A stretch of 64,000 bases of DNA from JAJDXO01 sp965207535 (GTDB taxonomy: Bacteria; Pseudomonadota; Alphaproteobacteria; Rhodospirillales; UBA2165), in the NCBI GenBank assembly GCA_965207535.1, contig CBDBMR010000017.1:372001-436000 (forward strand), written 5' to 3'. The notes under the pieces were generated by a model that had not been told where the DNA came from, ran no database searches, and worked only from the letters and a program-made list of their open reading frames with translations. Both the position numbers and the translations under genes were made by a program. Shown here piece by piece: positions 38,501 to 46,560 of the stretch. Each line of letters starts with the position of its first letter. Position 1 is the stretch's first letter.

Positions 38501-39995
38501 CCGTGGGCACGATCTCGTAGCCGTGCTCCCGGTGCAGATCCGTAATGGGGCGCAGCGTCGTGGTCTTGCCCGAGCCCGCCGCGCCCTCGATCACCGCCAC
38601 CCGCGCTCCCCGGGCCGTGGCATGGCGGATCGCGGATATCTGTTCTTCGCTCAGGGGATAGCCGCCGGCAAGGAGCGCCTCGACCTTGGCCTCGATCGCC
38701 TGGGCAGGCAGCGCATGGACGGTATCGGCGGCCATGGCTTCCGCCATGTCCCGCACCGCCTGTTCCATGCCCAGATTACGGCGCGTCGAATAGCGCTCCG
38801 TATGGACCATGCCGGCATTCGATTCCGCCGTGGCCACGGGCAATTCCAGGGCCTCGATCTCCGGGTTGCGGCGCACCCGCTCGATGGCCGCCGCCACCGC
38901 GTCGCGGCCCAACAGGCCCGCCGCCCGGTTCGCCGCCGCCTCCACCATGTCGGGGCGGCGGAATACCGCTTCCTCCCGGGCGAGATATTCCGGCAGCGCA
39001 TCGAGCTCTTCGGTCAATGCGCGGAGTTCTTCCTGCCGGATCTCCACCCCGTGGCCGGTGACGGAGGCGATCAATGATTCGCGCTCGGCAAAACCCTCGA
39101 CCTCTCCCCGCCAGCGCCGGTGGCGGACCTCCGGGTCGTTGTCATGGGGCTTGCCGGGGGACTTGGCGGTCCGGGTCAGCTTGTTCACGCCCGTCAGGCG
39201 CGCCGCGTTGCCGCGCACCGGGATGCCGAGTTCTCCCGCCTTGGCGATAATCGCCTTGCGGCGTTTGGACCAGAAGGACAGCAGGTCCTCCGGTAAGCCC
39301 GGTATCCGCGTGTAGGCGCCGTTCCGTCCGTACCGTTCCATCCTGACGCCAAGGCTCTGCCGCAGGTCCCAGGCCAGATAGGCGCGGAACAATGCCCCCG
39401 CCGCCTTGCTCCAGCCATAGGCGGGATGTTGATGATGGGCCCGGTACTTGCCGTCCTCGTGAGTGCGCGCGACGTTAAGGATCGTGGTATGGATATGAAG
39501 CTGCGGATCGTTCTCCCGGCTCGTCCCATGGGGGAAGACCGCTGCTATGAGATCGGCAGGGACGGGAACGATCCCGCCACCCCGGGTGATCCGCGTATAG
39601 CTGGCATATTTAAGCACCGTGTCTTCCAGCGCCGCCCTTGCCGCGGTTATCGCGAGACCTTCGATCTCGGCGCGCATATCCGGCTCGGCGATGGCCCATA
39701 GGGCGGAGACGCTCTTGTCCACCGAGAACGTCATGTCCAACCCGGGAGACCGGGCCTTGGACCCGGCGTTGCGGGTCAGCCTGCCCGACCCGTCCGGAGA
39801 GAATCCGTTGTAGAGCCGGTGGAAATCCCTGCTGTCGATCTTGGCGCCGTCGGCAAGACCGAACAGGCCGTGGGGATTGAACCAGGTCCCGTCGGGCTCC
39901 TCCCCCGCGGTGTAGTACTCGTTGGGATGGCGGAACGAGCGCTGGCTTTCCAGGTAATATTCGGCCGTAGCCATCTGTGCCAGCGTCGCTACCAT
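35508..39995 (-). CDS. traA: MobF-family conjugative relaxase/helicase (TraA-like)
   Basis: A 1,495-residue relaxase that would nick oriT and unwind the transferred strand. The TrwC relaxase domain (1-300) shows LDMTFSVDKSVSALWAI and the three-His metal motif HGTSRENDPQLHIHTTILN; an N-terminal Tyr lies in EYYLESQ or NEYYTAG. An SF1B helicase follows with Walker A EGAAGSGKTTTLRPI (about 470), LIVVDEAGMLS, and GDTRQQQPVEAGPGL. The last 500 residues are charged and helical. The start at 39995 gives MVATLAQM, as in TraA proteins. No coupling protein or type IV secretion genes are in the window, so it may work in trans or be an island relic. Confidence 0.9.
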   Translation of the reverse strand: MVATLAQMATAEYYLESQRSFRHPNEYYTAGEEPDGTWFNPHGLFGLADGAKIDSRDFHRLYNGFSPDGSGRLTRNAGSKARSPGLDMTFSVDKSVSALWAIAEPDMRAEIEGLAITAARAALEDTVLKYASYTRITRGGGIVPVPADLIAAVFPHGTSRENDPQLHIHTTILNVARTHEDGKYRAHHQHPAYGWSKAAGALFRAYLAWDLRQSLGVRMERYGRNGAYTRIPGLPEDLLSFWSKRRKAIIAKAGELGIPVRGNAARLTGVNKLTRTAKSPGKPHDNDPEVRHRRWRGEVEGFAERESLIASVTGHGVEIRQEELRALTEELDALPEYLAREEAVFRRPDMVEAAANRAAGLLGRDAVAAAIERVRRNPEIEALELPVATAESNAGMVHTERYSTRRNLGMEQAVRDMAEAMAADTVHALPAQAIEAKVEALLAGGYPLSEEQISAIRHATARGARVAVIEGAAGSGKTTTLRPITDLHREHGYEIVPTAVAWRTAVALGNDCEARPFCVDKLLKLAAHGQIGIGRNTLIVVDEAGMLSTRQAHHILRLSERHGAKIVFAGDTRQQQPVEAGPGLRLIRDVAGSVRVDRIRRQKADLEDVLVHVHGETPEAARFRAGLTPPGERERMLGAFEATADVEKPAFTPWQVTASEALRDGEAAAAIAMWHARGRFHVCHDEENTLTRLVEDWAKGVREEPGKSSIVLARTRAETRALSHLMRERHLAGNEDTGRVVVEVSRNAEDGRIVEPLEIAVGDRLRIGATQWEKQLFNGTVVTVEDIKVRRGGVANHPEGPSVLITARTDDGRRVKFRHDEIRDWYGNIRLDHGYALTIASAQGLTVDRAFLLADARPARETIYPAATRHRDRLDIYVNRAPLALDIADGRADNDREVPVTDSEIRAYLAERWSRTRPKEAALDYITGGAWRDPRDEALKRRHGVRAGRSRAGGDPESAANDNALARIARDIRRTAHRWRHGQAVAAFADGRREVLAAYGELRERTRAEGDAAALSTAFRDTLNRHGALLKQAEAFRARPAAFASLLAENGGLGPKDLDAFEALHARASRHRRAATMRHVHRVKREAEQEGVEQGVRPHHEAVPAPEDGAVAFEARRHGIGQAAPPETPEQRERRAHEEALEFSRLRAAVYGARTDDEARTAREELDAYVRRETEKHRAGDERQIWAAREHGTGQPDTVAAASPAPEAISPPPARKRADEALARHSAGLGFAVDGKAGPVGADTPGVLSVLRRAAGRIAGGRDHHDRMETEMHARQVLERWEALKGDWNRLLEQADREGVHVIYTDGYDNLYERLNTLSRNRLLDYDISSEMRAVLSKLDRAVSNRRYVDTWRGLMTGELDSREALEAEAAGRGVAVPDHKKYDTWRDLIDDAADRCGEILADRHEYGIHLDDIARRGESLASALSRVHDILREDDRHLAAALVQQREGEDIAEREKRIACLLDDPGKLRELRQKRAEKRAGKKQRRDRSMGMGM

Positions 39996-40076
39996 GGGTC
40001 CGGCCTGTACTGGGAGGTTTGGGGAGAGCAGCTAGCTGCAAAGGTGTGAGAAGGAAACTAACCGCAATTACGTCCG

Positions 40077-40104
40077 TTGACAAGAACAAACAGCGAACAT
40101 AGAT
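40077..40104 (+). promoter_or_regulatory. LexA (SOS) box in a sigma70-like promoter, copy 1
   Basis: TTGACA at 40077-40082, then GAAC (40084-40087), seven bases, GAAC (40095-40098), then a weak -10 ATAGAT. GAAC-N7-GAAC is the reverse complement of the alphaproteobacterial LexA site GTTC-N7-GTTC. The SOS box fills the spacer, the usual place for repression. The promoter reads rightward, away from the relaxase, but the box would also lie upstream of the relaxase start. Confidence 0.65.
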
Positions 40105-40332
40105 GCCGGGGATCGGGTTGGCCGCGTGCACTAATGGGGGGTTGGATCGCTTCGGAGGGGGCGGGCGACGCCGGAGGCGGGCGGAGATCGGTCCGGGTAT
40201 GTAAGGGGGGGGATTCATCGCGGCATGGCGCGCGGACGGCGGGCGCGTGGAGCGCCCTGCCGGGAGCATGCAGGCGCAACGGTGGGCGCGCAGGCGCCGG
40301 TGTGAGAAGGAAACTAACCGCAATTACGTCCG

Positions 40333-40360
40333 TTGACAAGAACAAACAGCGAACATAGAT
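40333..40360 (+). promoter_or_regulatory. LexA (SOS) box in a sigma70-like promoter, copy 2
   Basis: Exact copy of 40077-40104, shifted by 256 bases. It would transcribe the rest of unit 2 and end near the hairpin at 40591. Confidence 0.65.
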
Positions 40361-40590
40361 GCCGGGGATCGGGTTGGCCGCGTGCACTAATGGGGGGTTG
40401 GATCGCTTCGGAGGGGGCGGGCGACGCCGGAGGCGGGCGGAGATCGGTCCGGGTATGTAAGGGGGGGGATTCATCGCGGCATGGCGCGCGGACGGCGGGC
40501 GCGTGGAGCGCCCTGCCGGGAGCATGCAGGCGCAACGGTGGGCGCGCAGGCGCCGGTGTGAAGCGGGTCTCCGGGTGGACGGCATAAGGA

Positions 40591-40627
40591 AAGGGCCGGT
40601 CCCTCGCCGAAGCGGGAACCGGCCCTT
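40591..40627 (+). terminator. Strong GC hairpin after the tandem repeat
   Basis: AAGGGCCGGT (40591-40600) pairs perfectly with ACCGGCCCTT (40618-40627). No T-run follows. It could terminate the short transcript started at the SOS promoters. The remainder up to 40971 is low-complexity GC-rich sequence with short palindromes (GCGAGCG, CGCGAAGCGCG) and no gene. Confidence 0.5.
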
Positions 40628-40971
40628 GCGGTGGCGCCTGCGCCGGCACGAGGTCTTCGAGCGATGCGGGCGGTGTGACGAAACAGCGTCCTACGGGCGT
40701 CGAAGGCACTAAATCGTGCAGCGATTTTCATGGGAGAATCGCCGCCGGGGAACCCGGCGCGATGGAGCCGCCACGGCGACTGAGTGGCGGCCGCGCCGGC
40801 AGTCGTGCGGAGCACGCTGCCGGGGACGCCGAGCGCAGCGAAGGCGCGAGCGCGGCGCGAAGCGCGAGCGAGGACGACGGTGCCGTTATAACACCGCCGT
40901 CGGAAATCGAAACGAACCGCGCCGCCACCGCCCGTTACCGGGGATGACGGCGCGGCCCGTCGAGGCGAGAT

Positions 40972-41898
40972 CTAGGCCGCGCACTTCGCGACCGGGATGC
41001 CGAGGGTGCGCGCCTTGTCGACGAGGTTCTCGGTGATGCCGCTGCCGGGAAACGCGATGACGCCCTTCGGCAGGAGGTTGAGCAGCTCGTCGTTGCGGCG
41101 GAACGGGGCGGCGCGTCCGTGGCGGTCCCAGTCAGGCTTGCAGACGACCTGGTCGATGCCGTTGCGCTCCGCCCAGCTGGCCGCGATCTTCTCGACGCCG
41201 GGACCGCCGCCGTGGACCAGCACCATGTCGGCGTACTTCTCGCGGGCCTTGTCGAGCCGGGCGATGACCGCCGCCGGGTCGGCGATGTCCTTGCCGCCGG
41301 CGACGGCGACCAGGGTGCCCTGCGGCAGGTGGGCTTGGGTCTTGCGGTCCTTGCGGGCGCGCTGGTAGTCGCGGGCGTCGATGGCGGCCGACGTCAGCTG
41401 GCCGGTCTGGCTGGTATGCGATCCGCGCCGGGGCCGCCAGGTGTTGCCGGTGACGGTGCGGTAGCTCTCGGCGGCCGCATCGCGCAGGGTCTCGAAGGCG
41501 TCGCGGCGGCCGGTGAGGTTCCGCGCACGGTCCGTCAGCAGTTCCAGTTCGAACGACTTGATCTCGGTGCCGTCCTGCTCGCGCTGGAGGTCGCGCAGTT
41601 CCGGGCCGAGCTTGTCGGCGGCGCGGTCGAGGCGCTGGGTCTGGGCGTCGAGCATGTTGACGAAGCCCCAGAGCAGGCTCTCGCGCTCGTCGGCGAGCTG
41701 TAAGCCGTCCGGGCAGGCGCCCTGGGCCAGAATGCGGAAGGCTTCGCACACCGCGCCGGTGGCCTCGTCGGCGTCCCAGACCTCGCGGGGGTCGAACTCG
41801 TCCCGCTCGGGGGTGGCGCCGTAGAGGGCGGCGTTGTCGCAGACGGTCGCGGTGGCGGACTGCCCGCCGGTCTCGATGGTGTCGGTAATGAAGGTCAT
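40972..41898 (-). CDS. DUF2493 (SLOG-superfamily) plasmid-type protein
   Basis: A 308-residue cytoplasmic protein. The first 190 residues are helical and charged; the C-terminal 110 form the DUF2493 Rossmann-like SLOG domain with VAVAGGKDIADPAAV, DMVLVHGGGPGVEKIAASWA, FRRNDELLNLLPKGVIAFPG and TENLVDKARTLGIPVAKCAA. SLOG domains bind nucleotide-derived ligands. The ATG at 41898 sits behind AAGGAGAT; the open frame upstream is not coding. Its last 12 codons recur as a 37-bp repeat at 49236. It belongs with the plasmid-like block through Uma2. Confidence 0.8.
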   Translation of the reverse strand: MTFITDTIETGGQSATATVCDNAALYGATPERDEFDPREVWDADEATGAVCEAFRILAQGACPDGLQLADERESLLWGFVNMLDAQTQRLDRAADKLGPELRDLQREQDGTEIKSFELELLTDRARNLTGRRDAFETLRDAAAESYRTVTGNTWRPRRGSHTSQTGQLTSAAIDARDYQRARKDRKTQAHLPQGTLVAVAGGKDIADPAAVIARLDKAREKYADMVLVHGGGPGVEKIAASWAERNGIDQVVCKPDWDRHGRAAPFRRNDELLNLLPKGVIAFPGSGITENLVDKARTLGIPVAKCAA

Positions 41899-42066
41899 GT
41901 CGATCTCCTTGATGATCGGGTTGCAGCGATCGGAGCGTTGCGCCCCGAAGTGATGTCCTGTTGGGAACCGCGCGCGCAGTGGAAGCACCTGGCCTTGGAT
42001 GCTCTTGGGGCGGAGTGGTGCGGAAAGCCGCCGATCTTGGTGCGGAAGATCGCCTTCGATCTTCAC

Positions 42067-42272
42067 GGTCGGCGGCTTTCACGGTCCGCCCCTAGAGCTT
42101 CCCGGCCAGGCCGCAGGGCGCCTTCGCCCGGAGGACCCCGGAGGGGTTGCTGTAGCGAGCACGTGGATCACAATGGGACAGCACAGCGGGGTGGCGTATT
42201 CTCTCTCCACCCGCACCGCCCCCATCGGTGGTTCGGCCCGGTACGGCGTTGAAGGGGAAGCAGGGCGGCGCG
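42067..42272. other. Gap between DUF2493 and DUF4326 genes
   Basis: About 370 bases (41899-42272) without a supported gene. All open frames here are continuations of the opposite-strand or upstream frames. No clear hairpin or promoter was picked out. Confidence 0.4.
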
Positions 42273-42608
42273 TCAGGCATCTGACCGCTCCGACAACACG
42301 CCCACCGCCCAGGCTGCCGCGCGGGCAAGCACGTCTCCGTGGCAGGGCTCGGGTTCGCACCAGCAGGCCAGCCAGCAGCCGTCCAGTTCGGCGAGCTCCT
42401 CCAGCGCGACCTCGCCCGCGCGGATGCGCCGCCAGAGATCGGCCCGGTAGCGGGAGATCGCCTGTTCGCGGTCTTGGCCAGGGCCAATGAGGAACGGATT
42501 GCCCCACTTCGTGCGGCGGTCGATCAGCACGGTGTTGTTCACCACCTGGGCATATTCGAACTGCTCCCGCAGCTTCGGCTCGTGCCTGAGATTAATGACG
42601 GCGCTCAT
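42273..42608 (-). CDS. DUF4326 domain protein
   Basis: A 111-residue protein. VVNNTVLIDRRTKWGNPFLIG, RAEISRYRADLWRRI-type helix and DGCWLACWCEPEPCHGDVLAR are the DUF4326 signature, with the Cys-Trp-Cys-His end. The ATG at 42608 follows AGGAAGAGGAGAG. The family occurs on phages and plasmids; its function is unknown to me, though the conserved CWC...CH motif suggests metal or a nucleophilic Cys. Same strand as the SSB and DUF2493 genes. Confidence 0.8.
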   Translation of the reverse strand: MSAVINLRHEPKLREQFEYAQVVNNTVLIDRRTKWGNPFLIGPGQDREQAISRYRADLWRRIRAGEVALEELAELDGCWLACWCEPEPCHGDVLARAAAWAVGVLSERSDA

Positions 42609-42915
42609 GGACTCTCTCCTCTTCCTTCGGGTCGGCTCGCCCGACCCTCGCTCTTCTCTTCCTCCAGCAACGCCGGGGCTGGCTCGGGAGTGGAACAGGG
42701 ATGCGAAGCGGATGCGGACGGTCGATGTGCCGGGATCGGCAAGGCGGTCGCCGATACCCCGCCATCCGGCACGACGACGGTGGCGGCGAGGCACGCCCGC
42801 GCGCAGCGCCGGGCGAGGCCGTCGGGCCGGGGATGACTCCAGGACGAAAGCAAAAAGAAAGGGGAGCCGGCGCCGGAGGGCGCCGACTCCCCGAGGCGGA
42901 GGGAGGAGGGTCGAC

Positions 42916-43380
42916 TCAAAAAGGAATTTCGCTGTCGGGGTCGTCGGCGTGGGCGGGGGCGCCGCCGGCCGGCATATCGCCGGTATCGCCCGCCGCGTCC
43001 GGGTCGGGCTGCGTCTGGCCGTTGCCGTTCGGCTTGTCCAGGAACTGCACCCGGCCGCCCGGCACGAGCAGGATTTCGGTCGAGAAACGGTCGCCGTCCT
43101 CGCCGTCCTTCTTCCAGCGGCGGGTCTGGAGCTTGCCGTCGACGTAGACCAGACGGCCCTTGGTGGCGTGCTTTTCGAACATGTCGATCAGCCCGTCCTG
43201 GAAGGTCACGACCCGGTGCCACTCGGTCTTGTCGACCTTCTCGCCGCTCTGCTTGTTGATGTACGACTCGTCGGTCGCGATGCTCAGGTTGGCCACGCGG
43301 CCCCCCGAGGTGAGGTGATTGACGGTAACGTCGGCGCCGAGGCGGCCGATCAGTTCCACGCGGTTGAGTCCGAAAGCCAT
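42916..43380 (-). CDS. ssb: Single-stranded DNA-binding protein
   Basis: A 154-residue SSB. The OB fold opens MAFGLNRVELIGRLGADVTV and includes TEWHRVVTF and GRLVYVDGKLQTRRW; the disordered Gly/Pro/Asp-rich tail ends DDPDSEIPF, the peptide that binds replication and repair proteins. The start at 43380 is the usual SSB position. It is probably an accessory SSB of the conjugative element rather than the main chromosomal copy, judged by the relaxase and plasmid-type neighbours. Confidence 0.93.
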   Translation of the reverse strand: MAFGLNRVELIGRLGADVTVNHLTSGGRVANLSIATDESYINKQSGEKVDKTEWHRVVTFQDGLIDMFEKHATKGRLVYVDGKLQTRRWKKDGEDGDRFSTEILLVPGGRVQFLDKPNGNGQTQPDPDAAGDTGDMPAGGAPAHADDPDSEIPF

Positions 43381-43490
43381 GACGATACTCCTTGCATAGC
43401 TGGTTGATGACGATGGGTTCCGAACGGCCGGGGCCGGGTTCACTCTCCCGAACCCCCTACCGCTCACCTTCTCCAAGCCCTTCTCCGCCT

Positions 43491-43739
43491 CTAATCCGGC
43501 TGCGGCGGCGACGGCGCCGTATCCCGGGGTTCATCGGGTGCCGCCTCGCTGAGGCCCCCCGCTGCCGGGTCCGGGACGAGGCAAGCGAAGCTGCGCTCGG
43601 GGTAGGCCGCGGGGCGCTCCGGACAGCGGATCATGCGGTCGTCTTCGGCGATCTCTCGGACGGTGCGGGGGTCGATGCCCAGGTCGGCCAGCAGCAGCCT
43701 GCCGTCGGGAAGGTCGGGAGAATGGTTGAACTGAAACAT
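43491..43739 (-). CDS. Hypothetical 82-residue protein
   Basis: Starts MFQFNHSPDLPDGRLLLADL behind GAGGAATTC and continues GIDPRTVREIAEDDRMIRCP with an acidic, Pro-rich tail. Family not recognised. Two Cys (MIRCP, FACLV) are too few for a clear metal site. It lies 110 bases upstream of ssb on the same strand and is probably cotranscribed. Confidence 0.55.
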   Translation of the reverse strand: MFQFNHSPDLPDGRLLLADLGIDPRTVREIAEDDRMIRCPERPAAYPERSFACLVPDPAAGGLSEAAPDEPRDTAPSPPQPD

Positions 43740-43872
43740 GGCGGAGAATTCCTCTTGCCGTTGCTCGGCCCGGCATCGGCGCGGCGAAACTCTCTCCCGC
43801 CGTCCTGCCGGACACACCCCTTCAACAGCTCCCCTCCGCCTCCCGGCCGAACCCGCGCGGACACCGGTGCCG

Positions 43873-44004
43873 TCATGCCCCGGCCGCGACCGGCGGGACA
43901 CGCCGTGACGGCATCGGGTACCTGAAATCTTCCATGTCGAGCTGCGAGACGGCGGCGGCCTCGATGTCGTCCCAGTTGGCTTCGGTCAATTGGGAACGGT
44001 CCAT
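43873..44004 (-). CDS. Small acidic ORF, 43 residues
   Basis: MDRSQLTEANWDDIEAAAVS and QLDMEDFRYPMPSRRV, preceded by AGGGGAT at good spacing. Codon use fits the neighbours. No family recognised; too short to be sure it is a gene. Confidence 0.4.
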   Translation of the reverse strand: MDRSQLTEANWDDIEAAAVSQLDMEDFRYPMPSRRVPPVAAGA

Positions 44005-44090
44005 TCCATATCCCCTGTTCGTCCATCGGGCGGCGGCGCGCCGGATATGACATGCTTCGGACCGGTGTCGGTTGGTTGGGAAGTGTCCAT
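43986..44090 (-). CDS. Small ORF, 34 residues
   Basis: MDTSQPTDTGPKHVISGAPP to MEWTVPN, with a strong ribosome site GAGGGGAGCAGC. Its end overlaps the start of the 43-residue ORF, as in coupled genes. No function can be proposed. Confidence 0.35.
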   Translation of the reverse strand: MDTSQPTDTGPKHVISGAPPPDGRTGDMEWTVPN

Positions 44091-44601
44091 GCTGCTCCCC
44101 TCGTTTATGATGGCGGCGGGGGTCATGCCAGTGAAGCCCCCGCCGCCGGCCGGCGAGGAAACAGTCAGAAACCCAACCGGCCTACCCGCATCCACCGCAT
44201 GAGGACAGCGGGCAATTTATTGAAACGCGCCCCGCCGGCGATGGCAAGGCCGGCATCGGGCCGGCGTCGGCGAGTTGGGAAAGGCTCATGGTTTCGGATC
44301 CCGTTTGTGGCGGCGGGTAAAGCCCAAGACTACCAGGGCGTTCCGATGCAGTGTTTCGGTGTCCTGGAACGGGAACTTTTCATCCCTCTATCGCAGCTGG
44401 GAAAGCCCGCCGCCCCACCGCCGGTCCGGAGGCCGGGGCGGGCGGACGCCGATCCGGGACCGCGACGGCTCACCAGGGGAGCGCCGTCAGCGAAGCCATG
44501 GGGCGAACGCCCGGACGGCGATATGTATGCGGGACCGCGACGGTGCCCGTCGGCGGCCCGACGGCGCGGCAAGGGCGGGCCCTCGCCGCGCCGGCTCGCG
44601 G

Positions 44602-45621
44602 TCAATCCCACGATGTGATCGAACCGAGGGGCGAGGCGTCCGCCACTATCTCCACCCGGTCCCGGTCCAGCTTCTCGAAGGCGAGGCAGAGGGCCACGTC
44701 CGCCTCACTGTCATAGGGGCCGTGCTCCCGGCCCGTGGCGGTCTCGATCACCGTCCAGGTGGGGTTCCAGACCGGGATGCCCCGGAAGTGGTCCGAGCCG
44801 TGGTAGGACTTCTCGGCGCATGGGGTACACCTGCTGGCCCCCTGGGACGGCGCTCCGCAGGATGTACACAACCCCCGAGCCCGCCGTTCGGCATAGAGCT
44901 TCCGGGACCGCGCGTTCTTGCGCTCCGGGCACTTGCCGGCGTCCTCGATGACGGCGCATCGCGCACAGCGGGAAAGGCCGTCATGAACCGGGCCGCCGCA
45001 CCGGGTGCAGCAGCCTGCGGCCTTCCTCTCGGCATACTGCCGGCGCTCCGCCGCCTGGCGCTTCTCGCGGCACGGAGCGCAGGTGGTTCCGCCCTTTACC
45101 GGCTGCTGCTTGCCGCAGCGAATACAGAGCCCGGCCTCGATCCGGGCCTTCTGGAGCTTCCTGCTCCGGGCCCGGCCGATCCGTCTCTTTGCATGTGGAT
45201 CAGCACCGCCGTACTTGAGCCCCCGGGCTTTACCGGCCGCATAGCGTGCGCGGTCGGAAGCGCGGCGCTTCTCCAGGCAGGGCCCGCAGGATGAGCGGCC
45301 CTCCGCCGCGGGGCGTTTGCTACAGCGGGTGCATGTGCCTTCGGCAAGGCGCACCGCCCTTTCCTTGCGCGAGCGCTCGCGTTCATATTCGTTCGCCCGC
45401 GCCATGTCCCGCCTGGGTTTTCCCTCGGCCCGGAGCCGGGCGTCCCGCGCCCGGCCGGCCGCATTCCGCTTCTCGTTGCACGGCCCGCACACCGAGCGGT
45501 CCGGCGCGGGAGGTCTCACGCCGCACCGAGGGCATTTACCGGCCGCAATCCGCGCGGCCGTCCGGCGCGCGACGCGATCACGATCACGCTGCTTGCGAAC
45601 TTCCTCGTCACGATAGGCCAC
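44602..45621 (-). CDS. Protein with five zinc-ribbon repeats
   Basis: A 339-residue basic protein. Five CxxC-(9 to 13)-CxxC units are separated by Arg/Lys-rich helices: CPRCGVRPP...CGPC, CTRCSKRPA...CGPC, CIRCGKQQP...CAPC, CTRCGGPVH...CARC and CTSCGAPSQ...CTPC. The C-terminal about 80 residues lack Cys and read IPVWNPTWTVIETATGREHG, DSEADVALCLAFEKLDRDRV. Family not recognised. The repeats resemble nucleic-acid-binding ribbons, so a DNA or RNA role in the mobile element is possible. Start ATG at 45621; upstream sequence has a weak ribosome site. Confidence 0.65.
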   Translation of the reverse strand: MAYRDEEVRKQRDRDRVARRTAARIAAGKCPRCGVRPPAPDRSVCGPCNEKRNAAGRARDARLRAEGKPRRDMARANEYERERSRKERAVRLAEGTCTRCSKRPAAEGRSSCGPCLEKRRASDRARYAAGKARGLKYGGADPHAKRRIGRARSRKLQKARIEAGLCIRCGKQQPVKGGTTCAPCREKRQAAERRQYAERKAAGCCTRCGGPVHDGLSRCARCAVIEDAGKCPERKNARSRKLYAERRARGLCTSCGAPSQGASRCTPCAEKSYHGSDHFRGIPVWNPTWTVIETATGREHGPYDSEADVALCLAFEKLDRDRVEIVADASPLGSITSWD

Positions 45622-45706
45622 GATGTTCTCCCCATCGAAATTGGAATCCCGAACGGGAACATCTCGCCGACACCGGGCCGGCGGGATGTCCCCCGGAGCG
45701 TGCCGT

Positions 45707-46036
45707 TCAGCCGCGCTGCCTGCGGTCGCAGAGAATGCCCGCCGCGATGACCCCCCACGCCTGTCTGCCGCCCCGGGTCTTTAAGCCGGTGCAGATGATG
45801 ATCTCCGTGCGGCCGGGACGCATCGCCTCGGCCTCCTTGCGTGAGACCACCGTACGCTTGACCTTGCACCCGCCCTTCGCCGCGAGGGCCTCGGCGGGGG
45901 CGGGAACAATGTCGCCGCTCACAAGAGCCCGAAACCGCTCGACCACGAAACGGTCGTCGCCTTCGAGGCCGCCGCCGAAGAAATGAATCAGAAACGTATC
46001 CGCCGTATTGCCGGGCATCGCCATGGCTGCCGTCAT
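45707..46036 (-). CDS. Hypothetical 109-residue protein
   Basis: Starts MTAAMAMPGNTADTFLIHFF behind a strong GAAGGAGACGGCAA. Middle part GDDRFVVERFRALVSGDIVP, C-terminal KRTVVSRKEAEAMRPGRTEI. No domain recognised. Same strand as the zinc-ribbon gene 85 bases downstream, likely one unit. Confidence 0.5.
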   Translation of the reverse strand: MTAAMAMPGNTADTFLIHFFGGGLEGDDRFVVERFRALVSGDIVPAPAEALAAKGGCKVKRTVVSRKEAEAMRPGRTEIIICTGLKTRGGRQAWGVIAAGILCDRRQRG

Positions 46037-46560
46037 TTGCCGTCTCCTTCGTGCCGATGAGGGAAAACGGCGGCCGGACGCCCTCCCCCGGACTTCCCGA
46101 CCGCCGCCCCGCTCACGGCCAAGTCTCTCCTCTTTATGGAGAAGAGCGCGGGGATGGAGACGGCGGCGGGACGGCGGCGCGATCAGACGGCAATATCGAT
46201 CCGAAGTGAGAAGGTCCAACCTATAGGGAGTTTACGGAGAGGCGCCACCAGGGCGAGGTCAAGGCGCAATACGCCGACGTCATCGCGGCCGCGCAATCCG
46301 TGTGCGCCAACCGGCTGAACACCACCCGCCGGCCGGTAGGGGACTCCACCCGGCCCCCACTTCGTTCGGCGCCCCGCGGCAACGCGGTCTCGCGATGGAC
46401 GTTGCCGGCCCGGTTCATTGCCGGCACGGGCCGGGAACGGTCGTTTATGATGGCATGGAAGGTTGGGGCCTGTCTTGGTGTCGGTGCAACCCGCCGTGCG
46501 CAATCGCGATTGCCGACCCCGCGCCCCGGCGCTATGGTCCGTGAGAATACGGAGAGGCAG
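46037..46560. other. Gap upstream of the Uma2 gene
   Basis: More than 500 bases without a supported gene. The long frames on either strand here have no ribosome site and no recognisable domain. This is the switch point between the minus-strand block and the plus-strand Uma2 gene, so divergent promoters are expected. Confidence 0.4.

Larger units (their letters stand above)
40044..40555 (+). repeat. 256-bp perfect tandem duplication upstream of the relaxase
   Basis: Units 40044-40299 and 40300-40555 read identically, and a few bases of a third unit (GGTGTGA) follow. Each unit carries a TTGACA box, a GAAC-N7-GAAC SOS box and a 32-codon frame (MPGIGLAACT to GPGM). The duplication starts about 50 bases upstream of the relaxase start codon. 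Confidence 0.95.
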
